Shown here piece after piece: positions 50,901 to 62,598 of a stretch of DNA of 64,000 nt. The stretch is taken from the NCBI GenBank assembly GCA_028551475.1, contig CM052362.1, positions 17,838,021 to 17,902,020 of the forward strand. Direction: 5' to 3'. The translations under genes were made by a program, and so were the position numbers. The stretch's first letter is position 1. The number at the start of each line of letters is the position of its first letter. The notes below the pieces were generated by a model. The model did not search any database and was not told the DNA's origin. It saw nothing but the letters and a program-made list of their open reading frames with translations. Source of the stretch: Casuarina equisetifolia (lineage: Eukaryota; Streptophyta; Magnoliopsida; Fagales; Casuarinaceae).

Positions 50901-52116
50901 TTCACAACCAAAAGCTCAAAACCCTTGCAACGTCTATGCATAATCCTATAGAATCAGAACAAAAATCAAAATCAATAGCAACATCTGGGCAGCATTTTGC
51001 ACCAAATTGAGTCCGTTGAGATCTAGGGTGCAAGAAAGAGTCTCACAATACTTCATACACTAGGAAAATGCTGCTTATAGAACTAAGCATTGACAATTCC
51101 ACAGGCAACCAAATTCCAGCCATTGTTTACTATAATAAGCGGAAACGCCAAAAAGGATAAAGACCACCATCGAGTTGAGCAAAGTTATCAATTTTTCCTC
51201 ATAATTATATTTTCAATGTCACAAAAAGTTTTTAAGTGGAGGCTTGAAATGCCAACTAGGGTAATCCAACAACTCCTTTTTACAATAATAAAATCAACGA
51301 AGGAAAAAGAGAACCTTTACTATTTCGGAAACCAGCCCTGCCTAAACATGCTAAACAAGGAAAATAGCATACACATATATATTAGCTACTAAAGGGACCA
51401 AGAATCACGAAAAAAGAAACCTTGCCCTTGGGAATAAACATCCCCGAACTCGTGCGAACTTCGCTAAGCTTGCTTTGACCGGACTCGTTATCTGCAACTG
51501 CAGATCTCTTCAGCTCCGATTTCGCCTAATTAAACGAAACCAATAAATCCAAAGGACAAAATCAATCCAATTCGGATTAAAACCTTCTCTCAACCCTACT
51601 ATTATTTCAAATTAAATTGTATAGATAGACTCAATGCCACTCACAAGAGAGATCAAGTGGTCGCATTCTAGGTCCGTAAGGAAACCTTCGTAGACGAATG
51701 CTCTGCCAAATCATCGAATCCATTTTGCAGTAAAAGTCAGAATATGAAAAGCTCCAACTGTTAGGCTAGATTACCAAGAAAAAGATAAGAGAAAACAAAG
51801 GAAAAGAGATAAACCACAAATTGAATCTTAGCAAATTCATCCATTTGCCTAAGTTGAGGCAAGCTTATCAGTTTTCTCGGAAAACTTAAAATTCAAGAAC
51901 ACGTTTTCTCGGAAACCAAACCAAGCGACTAGATAGATCGAGAAACGGATAGAGAGAAGGGGGGAGAGAGAGAGACCTTGGCTTCCATGAAACCTGTTTG
52001 ACTTTAGCGGGATTGATGATGGAGCTAGCTGAACCAGCATAGGAGCTCGAAGATTCACGGAAGAACAGCACGATCAGAAGCAATGAGGAGAACCAAAGAG
52101 GCCGAAAAGCCAGCAT
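47988..52116 (-). CDS. P4H: Prolyl 4-hydroxylase with C-terminal ShKT domain
   Basis: Fe(II)/2-oxoglutarate dioxygenase that hydroxylates proline in cell-wall glycoproteins (extensins, AGPs) in the ER/Golgi. Seven exons: 51977-52116, 51645-51702, 51421-51525, 50701-50758, 49011-49186, 48397-48469, 47988-48283. All are GT-AG, giving 301 aa, near the plant P4H norm of about 290-300. Residues 8-20 form a hydrophobic type II anchor. Iron ligands are His140 and Asp142 (HYDYF) and His229 (SLHAGCPV); Lys239 is the 2-oxoglutarate-binding lysine (EGEKWSATKW). A six-cysteine ShKT domain (Cys261-Cys301) ends the protein. It reads the same way as the kinase gene, whose stop is 598 bp upstream of this ATG. 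The closest family member I recall is Arabidopsis P4H4 (At5g18900). No defects seen. Confidence 0.95.
48704..48732. repeat. Perfect 12-bp inverted repeat in a P4H intron
   Basis: Arms 48704-48715 (tctatcccacaa) and 48721-48732 (ttgtgggataga) flank a 5-base loop. Related half-copies stand nearby ('ggtctatctcacaac' at 48681 and 'catcccacaaacatg' at 48749). It lies in the intron between exons 5 and 6. It could form a hairpin; it looks like a small local duplication-inversion, with no known function. Confidence 0.7.
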
Positions 52117-52714
52117 GAGTGTCGTTCGGATTCAGATCACGAGAGGGGTGAGAGGTTCTCCGAGAAAAGGTCAAGTTTTCGGGAGACAACTCTTGAGAAT
52201 ACGCTGGCTCTCTGACTGGTGTGCCGGTGGGACGATGATGTGTCCTCTGTAGACGCTGTTGTCCACGTCGTTGATTGGCTAATGACGCGAGGAATCGTCG
52301 ACCTCTTAGGTTGTTAATTCGGACATTGTTTTATTTTGTAAACTCTCTGGGTGATTCCACCGACGACGGGACAAAGGACAGGTGTAGCGGTAATAACTAC
52401 CTTGTCATAAATAGATCTCAGTAACTATAATTAAAATCCCTGGTAGTTTGATGATTGTTTATTAATTAAAATCGTAAGAGTCTCCAATAATTATAACAAA
52501 ATTCGAGAGAAAAATTACAACAACCACAAAACAAAAATTATAATAATAAAAGTAATTGAATACAAAATTGATGTGATCATGGAAAAAGGAGAGATCATCC
52601 ACTTTGCTAGATATTGGTTTACAGAAACAAAATCTGAAACCCCAATTTAAGGACCATGGAGGATTAAGTTCCCTGCAACTCTCTTAGATATATCCTCTGA
52701 GCTCACAAAATTAT
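52117..52714. other. P4H upstream / kinase downstream spacer
   Basis: 598 bp between the P4H start and the kinase stop, both genes being on the minus strand. It must hold the P4H promoter and the kinase 3' UTR. No clear TATA box or other named element could be assigned. Confidence 0.4.
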
Positions 52715-55700
52715 TTAAACGTCATTATAGATGCTCAAAACGGTATCCATTTGTAGATCAAGATCATTGAAATTCTTTGTTAAGTTATACTCTCCTGCAT
52801 CAAACAGCTCCTCAGAGTAAGTCCTTTGAAGTTTGGACGGTTGGCTTTGTTTTATGAGCTCTAAGGTGTGGTCATCACCTTTTAGAATCTTTACAACCTG
52901 CACCACGTAGTTCAAATCAGTCAATATACTTGGAGTTTGCGAACAAATTGGTTGTCAAATTCACCGTTGTTTAATTGTGATGCATTGGATTATTCAGATT
53001 GCTTGTAAGGTCAAGAGCTTTGTCAAGCTCTTTACAGCTAGCAATGAATACTATGAATTAACTTTCGTTATTCTGTAAAAAAGGACCAATATTTTGTGGA
53101 TCAACCCACATGCTATGCTTGGAAAGACTGACAAGATGTGTTAAGAATAGTCATTACCCTTGAAAGCTGGCTTATAAGGAAGAAGCATATGTTTCATTCT
53201 AAAGATTATTTTTTATCAGGATTAGTTAACGTGTGGTACTCTTCACACGGCACCTAACAAGATGATCCAGCTTAGCATCTAGAAAACTTAATCAACTTTG
53301 AATAAAGACATGCCTGGCTCATTTTAGGACGATGTACTGGAGATGGATGTATGCACAAAGAAGCTGTCATGGCTAGACGATTCAACTGTTCTTGGTCATA
53401 GGCATCACCAAGACAGGGATCAATAAGCTCCTTGATTTTATTCTTAGAGAGCAAGGGATTAGCCTGCAACAAATCGTTCAAGACAAATTCGAATTTTGAA
53501 CAGTATTCCAGTGCATACACTAGTATAATACAAGGAATTGGTACAAGAAGTACACATACCCACATCACCAGGCTTTGCTGTGAGCTATCCAGAGCCTTCC
53601 TTCCGCTGATTAGCTCTAAGAATAGCACCCCAAGAGCGTAGACATCAGTTTTCTCATCTACGATACCATGCATGAAGAACTCGGGAGGAAGGTACCTGTC
53701 ACGGTTGGGGTGGGAAGATGATGTCAAATGTTAGGAAGGAAGCCCTCAAACAATAAGAAACTATGTCGAGTTTTAGGTATACCAACCCAAATGTGCCTTC
53801 AACATTTGATACAATATGGTGAGTCCACTGATCAGGAAGCCACTTTGCAAGCCCAAAATCAGAAATCTGATTGAAGTTTTAAGTCACGCATCTATCTATG
53901 AAGTCTAACACAAGCATTTCATAAATCTTAACACATAGGGAGCACAGGATCACTCTAGTTCTTACATATAACTAAGAATCGAACCGGTTTTCATTAAACG
54001 CAGTATGCAAGAACCACCAGTGCTTTATTCTTGTTCACCAAAGCCGAAGTATTCGTTCAAAAGGTGCACGTCATTATGTGAGCGCAATAATGTAAGTTCT
54101 CGCTAGTACATGGTCAATGAAGATCATGATAGAATTCAACATTTAGATGTAAAGATGGGGTGTTATCATTCAATCTTATTCAGTTTATAATGTTACCTGA
54201 GGTTCAAAATCCTCTGCAAGCAAGATGTTAGAAGCCTTGATGTCTTTGTGGATAATTCTCCTCTGACATCCCTCATGAAGATACCAAAGGCCCTCAGCAG
54301 TCCCCAAGGCAACTTTATATCTGACACCCCAGTCCAATGTATCCCCCGGGCCTGATAACATATGAACAAGTAGATGAACTCAGACGTTGTTCCGCAGGAA
54401 GCTAAGAGGACTGAAATTCAGAGCTTCAGTGATAGACAAACCGTAAAGTATAGACGCTAGGCTCCCATGAGGAGACAACTCAAGAACAAGGTGCATCCCA
54501 CCTTCAACCCCATACCCAATCAATTTGGCGATATTGGGATGGTCAACATGGGCCATGATCCCAAGCTCGGACAAGAAATCAGCAGTCATTTCTTCTTGGG
54601 TTCCTGTTGTCAACCGTTTAATTGCAACAAGCTGCCCATCTTCTAATTCTCCCTTGTAAACTTTAGCGTAGCCTCCCTCCCCAATCAAATTATCTTCATA
54701 TAAGACAGCAACAGGAATTTTCGTCAGCCTAGTAGTATAGTGGGAAATACACATTCAAAAACAATTAAACGATATCTTGACATACAAAGTGTATGTTAAA
54801 TTTTGAACGAAGGACAACTGACCATGGCTAAAGTTATTGGATGCTTCTTGGAGCTCCGAGAGGGTGAAGTTCTTCCAGGAAGACTTGAAGCGGCAGAATT
54901 CCCCCTCTATGGAAGAACTTAGGACTTCAGAGCTTAGTGGTGGAACCATATCCTTTCTACTTCTTCTGCATTTCCTCCCGGTGAGTTTTGGGACACGTTT
55001 CCGTAAAGACGCGGGAGGTCCTTTCTTTAAAATACGAAAAAAGCCATGCCAATGTGTAGTTGCTCTTGATTGAACTTCCGAGTCTGAAGAACTGGTCTTG
55101 GAAGAAGATGTTCCTGATCCTGTGCTTCCTGAGCAGTCCTCATGGGCCCTTCTTGTAGAGCACTCGTAGGGGCTCTCCTCAGCGTCCACTGAACTCAAGT
55201 CTGTATTATATGGTACTAGCATTACTTCATTATCTTCAGATTAAATAGGTTCTTACGGTATCTCGACGATAAGGTGGATAAATTACCGTTACTTGAAGAA
55301 GAATCAGAGAGCCTTGCTCGCCACTGTCTGCCTCCCAATGGAGTGGCATCCTCTTCTTGATTTTCTCTGGCAATGTCGGGGGAGCCATTGCTGCACACGT
55401 AGTCCTCAAGTGTCAAAGGAAAAAAATAGAGAAAGACATCTTCTATAAGAGCCAAACAACGTACAATAGTAGGTGACCTAGTGGAAGGGATTAAACATTC
55501 TTTTCTGTGTCCGATACAAATCCACGACAAAGAAAAAAGAGGTAAAATATCTGAATATCAAATAGGAATACTGTTTACATCGTAGAGATCACGAGTGTGC
55601 CTAGATCACATGTTAAGCTTCGACAACATCTATGGACAACGCCAAGGGACACCTAGAAACAGAGTGAAAGGAACGCGGCCAGGAGTAGACAATTTGGGAG

Positions 55701-56506
55701 GACCACCGTAACTATAGCTATGGTATGGTTGGGGATTCGTGGATTGAAAGAGGGGTTGCTTGTGCCCAATTAGGTTGGTTCGTCGGACGAGGTAGTCCAA
55801 AAATTAGATGTGTCTAACATACACTTAACTCAATTGAGAGTAAGTATTATTTAAGATCTCTTGATCTCAAATTTGATTAACTCAATTGAGAATAAGTACT
55901 ATTTAAGATCTTTGGGTCTTAAGTTTGATATGATGGAATGCGTGGGTGCCTTACTTTTATATATATATATATATATATATAAAAAAAAAAGGGTGGTGAT
56001 GCATATAACATGGAAAACTAAACCTTGAAACAGTACGCGAGAGCATGTGCATAAGTGTTTAGAGGAGAACTTTCCTTGTTATTACACAAAATATATCAAA
56101 ATACAAAGGAATGCAAATATATATATGTATAGGAAAGCAATCGTAAGAGAGAAAAGGAAATAAAAATTCTAAACGGTTAGAACTGAGATGTCTATATTCA
56201 CTCAATCTTATTGTGAGATCCCTTCACCAGCAGAGATGATGCATTATACAGACCTTATGCAAGAAAATGACTTTGCCATTGATGCCTTGTCAAGAATTTG
56301 TGGTATCATTTTTGTCTTACTTTTTGCTTATAACATAATAAGCAGGCTAACCTTACACAATTTTATAGGAAGAGAAACTCAAGCAGCGACAAAAGAAGGG
56401 ATTAGATACAAAGAGGCACCAACCTGTACCATTAACGCAAACCAAAAGGAAAAACAGAACACATCCCAGAAAGAAAAAGCTAAATAGGAGGCTTAGAAGA
56501 TACCAT
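52715..56506 (-). CDS. Receptor-like cytoplasmic kinase, class VI
   Basis: Ser/Thr kinase of RLCK class VI, a family with members that bind ROP GTPases; no transmembrane segment. Exons with firm homology: 55287-55404, 54823-55233, 54442-54693, 54197-54351, 53787-53866, 53560-53695, 53314-53463, 52715-52897. A first coding exon of only ATG (56504-56506, followed by a GT donor) is proposed, since the next exon is open at phase 0 with no suitable ATG; this part is tentative. Total 495 aa. The N-terminus is Ser-rich. Kinase features: glycine loop [12 protein letters not shown] (181-192), Lys203 (VAIK), HKD (296-298, Lys in place of the usual Arg), DFG (316-318) and PPE (343-345). The C-terminal [13 protein letters not shown] motif is a class VI hallmark. 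The last intron uses a GC donor. The closest family member I recall is At5g18910, which also has HKD. Confidence 0.9.
55825..55928. repeat. Two-unit 52-bp direct repeat
   Basis: The unit starting 'ttaactcaattgag' at 55825 is repeated at 55877 with a few differences. It lies in the proposed first intron of the kinase gene, just before a TA microsatellite. Confidence 0.7.
55959..55980. repeat. (TA)n microsatellite
   Basis: About 22 bp of TA repeats followed by a poly-A run, within the proposed first intron of the class VI kinase gene. Confidence 0.9.
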
Positions 56507-56970
56507 GAAGAAGGTGAAGGTTCTCCCACATTGTCCATGAGTTTCTCAGAGGTTGCCCACACCAGAGAGAGGCGTCAGAAGCGGAAAGAAATGAGAGAGA
56601 CAAAGAGTACAAAAAAAAGAAAGAGAGAGAGAGAAGCGAGAGGAAAGTAGCGGTTGGCATGAACTGAAGTTCGTGAGCCTTACTCAGAACCTATATTATT
56701 TCTTCTCACCCAATATTCGTGCCGGAAAATCGGCTTTCTTGGACATTGCTCCTTCCTCATCCAATCTCCCTTTCGTTTCTTTTCAACGATTGCAAGGAAG
56801 AAAAATCAAATGGAGACTTATGGAGAGGACAAACGAACCGTATTTGGGAGATACTCTTTGAAGGGTTGGGAACCAAGGCAGTCAGCATGCACGTAGGAAT
56901 ACGCCCTACCCGGGAATCATCACCCAGCAACGTTGCCTCCCACTCCACTTTTGGCCCTTTTGACGCGTGG

Positions 56971-57029
56971 ACTCTCTCTCTCTCGATCTCTCTCTCTCTC
57001 TCTCTCGAGAGAGAGAGAGAGAGAGAGAG
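56971..57029. repeat. (CT)n-(GA)n perfect palindrome
   Basis: CT repeats (56971-56984, then 56987-57006) run directly into GA repeats (57007-57029), centred on a CTCGAG. The inner 40 bp (56987-57026) is a perfect palindrome that could extrude a hairpin. It lies about 480 bp upstream of the proposed kinase start. Confidence 0.9.
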
Positions 57030-57877
57030 GGACAGCGTCGAAGGTGACTTGAAAGGATAAGAATCGAACTTGAGTGCTAAATTCAAAATCGCTTGGGTAG
57101 ATCATGTTCTCGACATGAATTAAATCCTAATATATCATGTTGTATGATCCTGTAAAATAAATTCATCAACCTAGTGTGAACAAATGAATATGTCAAAAGA
57201 ACAAGCTGTATATGTCTTGTGGCCTTCTTCACCACGTTGGACAAATGAATCTCAAGTTTATATAAATGTATGTAGTCGGACTCCACGACGACCGGTTAGA
57301 ATCTGACTTGATTTTCTTAACACCTGTTAGACGTGCTTTTCAATTCTAAATCGTCTCTTTCTTCTTCTTCTTTTTTTTTTTGCTGGTTTGATAGGTTAAG
57401 TCGTTTCCTGTTTCGCTGAGCTGGAACCTGTAGACATACACACATCCATTACGGAGAAAGAAGTGCACTGCCGAAAGACCTTTCCTTGAAGACGTCAAAA
57501 AGCCTTCCTTGAAGAGCAGGTTTCTGTATTATTAAGTTGCGAGACCCGGGATTCAATTCTGTTTCGGGCCAAGGTTTACGAAAGTTGGAAGTCTGATGCA
57601 ATCGTAGAACTGTTGACTTCCCCATCAATTCATCCATGGAAGGAGATTCTTAGGTTGACACGATCCTGTTTTGGACCGTAACACGAGGTTCACAAGTCTC
57701 GAGAAAAACAAAGGCAAAAACGGGGTACTTTTACATGACAAGGTCACCGAATGACAATTACCTTCTCTTGCTGTGGAACTTACTGGTGGCTCATCGTATG
57801 AGTACAAATAAATAGGCTTATATTATTTTTTATTATGACAAGTCAATGTAATTATGTTACTTTGTATAATTGTACAC

Positions 57878-57883
<6 letters not shown>

Positions 57884-57922
<39 letters not shown>
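57884..57922. repeat. (AT)n microsatellite
   Basis: About 39 bp of alternating AT followed by a T run; intergenic. Confidence 0.95.
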
Positions 57923-57925
<3 letters not shown>

Positions 57926-59218
57926 TTTCTTATTACATATATGGTATTAACTAATATAAATGTTTGTTCATTTATAAATTTTAATGAATGAAACTATTTG
58001 TATTGACATTTTATTGATTAATTAAATCTCCTTTCTGATTCTTTGTTTATATACATTAAATCTTATTGCATGAAAATATTTGAAGACAATAATGTAATTA
58101 CTATTTGTTGCATTTTCCCATGTCACCCACAATACCACTTCCTATAAAACATTGAGCACACTCATTTACTAAAAATACACAACTTACACACATAGAATAA
58201 TTGCTACTGTTCATTCAAGTAAAAAAAGTTCTTTTATGCGGTCTTTTTCATCTGATTTTTATAATAATTCTAAAGTTATCTTATTAAGTCAATATTAAGA
58301 GATAATAAAGTAAAAGATTTAGTTATTTTTTCATATCAAATATAGAGAAATAAGGTATTTTTTTTGACATATTTTGCATTTTTCATAAAAACTTATTTTT
58401 CTCTTCACCATCAATGCTTAGATTTTATAAAAGAGCATCATTTGAGGCCACATTTTCTAACACGTAGTGGAACTGAACACTGAGATCACCCACTGTTGCG
58501 CTACCAGCCGCGCGTACGGAAAACTTTAAAGGTTGGAGGATTTATCCAGAACCTAAGATATGCAGGCGTATCCTTCTTGGAACAGCTCTCATAAAGGACT
58601 AGGTCCGGATTAGATCTTATAGAAGTCACACGAGCTGTCAAAATTGATACGCAAAACACGTTGCTGAGATCCTGTCTCGCCACGACAACTTCAGTTATTA
58701 TGCCCGTAACTTTTAAAGTTAGTAATTTGTTTGCTTTAGTATCTAATACTTACGTTTTCATTATATGTCTTTTATGTATATCATTAATTAATTCAAGAAA
58801 GTCCATTAACTCTTAAATTAATATTTAAATTATACATTTGAACTTCTTAAAATAATATTAATGTTCTAGTTTGAATCCACTCTTTCATATCCATAAAAAT
58901 CTAATGTCAGCTCAACATGCAAAAATGTGTAGACAACAAAAGTCTTAAATTAAAATGTAATTCCTTATAATAAAGTTTAAATGAAAGAAAAATATTAATC
59001 TTAACTTAAATTGAACTTTAGGCCTTTTAACATAAATCACTGTCTTTCATCAATAACCCATAAATTTGCAACATAATACCAGATTGAAAAGGAGTTCAAA
59101 GAATAGTTTCATTTCAGTGCTGAATTTAAGTTAATATACAGAGGAAATGGCCAACGAACTCTATAGTAATAATCATCAACTCGTACAAACTGTAATTACA
59201 GTGCAGCGCTATATAATT

Positions 59219-62200
59219 TCAGTGGACATTGCGAGCGATCAATCCCTCAAAAACAGTATAAAGGTCCTTGTTCTCTGGACCAAAAATCTCTTCAGCCTTC
59301 TGCAAAGTCTCCTGAAAGACTCCAGATGCACAAATGAGCATCCATAACTGAAGCATTAACAACAAGAAGATGGAGAGAGAGACATTACATACCTCTTTTG
59401 TCTGCTTGTGGGCATTCAATTCCTTAACATTTGCTAGGAAGGCACTGAACTGCTCATAAGACAAACGGCTCCTGGGGAGGAGGAGAAGGCATCAGTTGAG
59501 CAGCTGCTTCATCTTAGAAGCCAAAGGAACGTAACAAAATTTTAAATTTGAATCCAGGCGTATCGGAATAGGTTGGTGTTAAAGACATTCTCTTTCTTTT
59601 TCTAAACCTAGTCATTTCAAAATGAGAAAATCAATAACTTGAATTAAGATGGGGAAAACAATGCAAGATAGGCAATGTGGTGGCAATGGTTTTCTCAGGG
59701 CTTCTCATGCCACATTTAATCGACTAGAAGTTCACAACGCGATGTATAACTCGGCCACAATACCATATATACAGATATTTTTTTCAAAAAAAAGCTTTGG
59801 TTAACAGCAGGGCTTAAGAGTTGAGTCCACGTCAGGATTTTACTTGAGTTGCTAGCTCTTTCACACGTTGAATTTCAGTTAAAAAAGGGAAGCACTATGG
59901 ATCCAGTCTGGACGTGTACTAATTATGTCTGTCTATTGATTTAGTCATAATTAACTTGTGAGATCAATGGTCCATAAATAATTATTTTTGCCATTCCGAA
60001 CCTCAAAGGTCAATGCTAAATATAGTTAATACCTGACTTGGCGGAAGAATTCTTTCCCATCAACCCGTGTTCGTCCTGAAATAGATGAAAACAATGTCTA
60101 GTGAGATACGTTTTTACAACCCATAAATAATCAGTTTCCACAAACTCTCCACTTGTGAAGGTGGCAGAACCAACCACTATGTGATCCTGCATCAGCGCTT
60201 GATACCGAACCGTGATGGCTAGAGTACATTGAAGACCTATCATCAAACATGCCCCTCGATGTTGCAAATGAAAGTGAATGACGTCTAGGGGACACAGGTT
60301 TAGATGTTGCTGGCGACGCTGATGCAGATAGGCTTGGAGGGGAACCGGGAGGAGTAAAACGAGGTGTGCTAGTTTGGGATGCTAACAGAAGGCCATGTGA
60401 TACGCGGGGTCTTGAGCCTGCAGGGATAAGCAGAAAGCAGAATTAAGGCTAGAACTAACATGCTCAGTTGCAGGTTTCAAGTTCATTAGCAGTACGATAT
60501 ATGGCGAGCATATACATTATGTGCGTTAACCATTCAAGACACTGATTCCAACCTGCTAGGCGAATAACTCCAATATCAATATGTATTCTCACATTATAAC
60601 ATGCACATACCATCCGCCTCACGATCTTCTGTGAATGAATTTCCTACTTCAGACGCCTGGCTCTGGACTGAAGAGTATCTAGAAGGGGGAAACGTGGCAT
60701 CATTTTCTGAGATAGAATGGAAACCTCTTTCAGATTAATGGTTGTATTGGTAAGATAAGTATACAAAAATTCGCATAAAATGCTTCACATTACAATGTTC
60801 AACAGGTCATTGCAAAATATTAGGATGAAAGTATTTGGTGTTAGTTTCATTACAACAGCATCTTCAACCAGCTGAAAATGCAGTATATCTTTGGGCACAT
60901 TTAGATGTTAAAAAGAAAAACTCAACAAGTAATTCCAATTTCCTTCAAACAATGGTATGAGAAAGGAATTCAAGAAACAAAGGGCTGTGGACAACCAAAG
61001 ACATTCAATTTACTTTTTCCTTCAGATGAGTGGCAATAATATGCACAGCTAGCCCTTCCTTCGACTCCAAAATCCCCTCCCCTCAAAAGTTGATCAGACC
61101 TTACTATTTGGTCATACGAGCCCACGAGTGAGCTTATCAATTCCATTCCAAACCTTAAAAGATTTCTCCACATGAAATTAGATCAAATACCCATTTGTGA
61201 GCAAATACATTTGCTGGACACTTGCGAATCATATGCAAAACAATAACATAGAACACACCTACTATGACACAATCGACACGAAGAAAGAAAAAGTAGTATA
61301 CACAACCTCCGGAATGTGATATGGCGGGTAAACTTGATTGGCTTTGTATCTTGGCAACAAGGTCCGGAGCTCCTGCCTGTGGCAAAATCAAACTCCGTTA
61401 CAACATAATCTGGTGTTAAAACAATCACCAATTTTTTTGCCTGCAACTTTTATTTTCATGAAATTGCCGCATTAATCTATACCATTACTCTTTCAAACAC
61501 TTGGGAAATGCTGAGAGAAGGATACTTACAGAATTTTCATCATCCTCTTGAAGTGATTGCATGAGCGTCTTCCTGAACACTTCCAACTGCATGCATCCGA
61601 AACATTAGGAGCCCACAAAGCACCTCCAACTATAATAAACTATTCTAAAGTCATTCAATGGTATAAGCCGGGAGACCAAAGCGCTCTAAACACCTCGCCA
61701 CGCACTGTATACCCCATGGGCATATATTCACAAGTCCACATGTACATATGTACAGGGAGATAGGAGAAGAGAGAGAGAGACAGACGGATAAAAGTTTGTT
61801 AATCTCCTCAATTACTAGTGAAAAGGACACACATTTCTTTCCTGATTATTAATTTCATTCCTCATGATTCGAATCGACGTTTCAATTTCGTCTGCTAACA
61901 GCAAAAAGACGGCTAAAGCTTTACTCAGGAATAAAATGTCAGATTGTTGCACATAAGACCATATCAAGCTGCCTTGTTTATTTCACCAAATTTTCCACTC
62001 AAATAATCATAACTGAAAATTAATCGACGATTCACGACACCCAGTCACTAAAAATGTATGAATATTCGACTTGCACGTCACACTACATGATAAAAAGAAA
62101 ACCAACAATTCACAAAATGCAGCCATTAATGCAAAGCATGAACTACCTTGGAGACATCTCGGTTCAGCTTCTTCACAGTGTTCGACAGCGAAGCGTTCTC

Positions 62201-62573
62201 GCTTACCAAGTTCTCCTACACCGAATAAAAATAAACTTTAAGAACTTAAACAATAAAAAACAAATTACAAAAATCGGGTCGGGTCGGACCAGACCTTTTC
62301 CTGTTCAGCGCGAACTAGTTGATCGGCGGATTCGGCGAGAGCGGCATCGAGGGACTCGACCTGCGCCTGAAGCTCGGCGATGAGGCGGTCCTTCTCGGCG
62401 AGCTGAGTGCGGAGGTCGGACGACTCCGACTCGAGGGACGAGACGCGTGTCGAGAGCGCAATGGAAGTGATTTTGCGGGCCACATCGAGCTGCTCAAAAG
62501 GATCGGAGGGCAGGACTTCCAAGAAGTCCTCGGGAAGGCCGAAGTTGGAGCCGCCCGTCTCCTTCGCCAGCAT
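59219..62573 (-). CDS. Coiled-coil protein of the At4g15545 family
   Basis: Plant protein family named after Arabidopsis At4g15545; its biochemical role is not known to me. Nine exons: 62295-62573, 62147-62215, 61530-61586, 61307-61376, 60611-60706, 60175-60417, 60033-60075, 59393-59471, 59219-59311. Phases agree only with the upstream of two nearby acceptors for exon 4 (start 61376), giving 342 aa. The N-terminal block FGLPEDFLEVLPSDPFEQLDVARKI (split here as FGLPEDF and LPSDPFEQLDVARKI) is the family signature. Residues about 40-125 are a coiled coil rich in Leu, Glu and Gln. The middle is Ser/Pro-rich (TPRFTPPGSPPSLSAS, KPVSPRRHS), suggesting a disordered, phosphorylatable linker. The conserved tail reads DGKEFFRQVRSRLSYEQF and ELNAHKQTKE. 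A GA repeat lies directly before the ATG. Confidence 0.92.
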
Positions 62574-62598
62574 CTCTCTCTCTCTCTCTCTCTCTCTC
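62574..62598. repeat. CT microsatellite abutting the coiled-coil gene start
   Basis: About 25 bp of CT repeats on the plus strand, which is GA on the transcribed minus strand. It ends immediately next to the ATG, so it lies in the 5' UTR. GA/CT runs in this position are common in plant leaders. Confidence 0.9.

Larger units (their letters stand above)
56507..59218. other. Kinase upstream region and intergenic spacer
   Basis: About 2.7 kb upstream of the kinase and downstream of the coiled-coil gene. It holds a purine-rich stretch (56580-56650, GA-rich on the plus strand), a CT/GA palindrome (56987-57026) and an AT microsatellite (57884-57922). The rest of 57100-59150 is AT-rich and has no recognisable gene or transposon. 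A TATA-like 'cctataaaa' at 58141 is followed by no credible open frame. Confidence 0.5.

Noticed and set aside
57530-57565. 'gacccgggattcaattct' resembling a tRNA or SINE B box
   Set aside because: No matching A box, acceptor stem or poly-A/T tail at a suitable distance. A tRNA or SINE is not supported.
58141-58300. TATA-like 'cctataaaa' followed by a leader-like stretch
   Set aside because: The next ATG opens only a very short frame; no gene follows on the plus strand.
61372-61376. Alternative acceptor four bases downstream for exon 4 of the coiled-coil gene
   Set aside because: Using it breaks the phase with exon 3. The acceptor giving a start at 61376 keeps the frame and yields the family-like DDENSAGAP joint.
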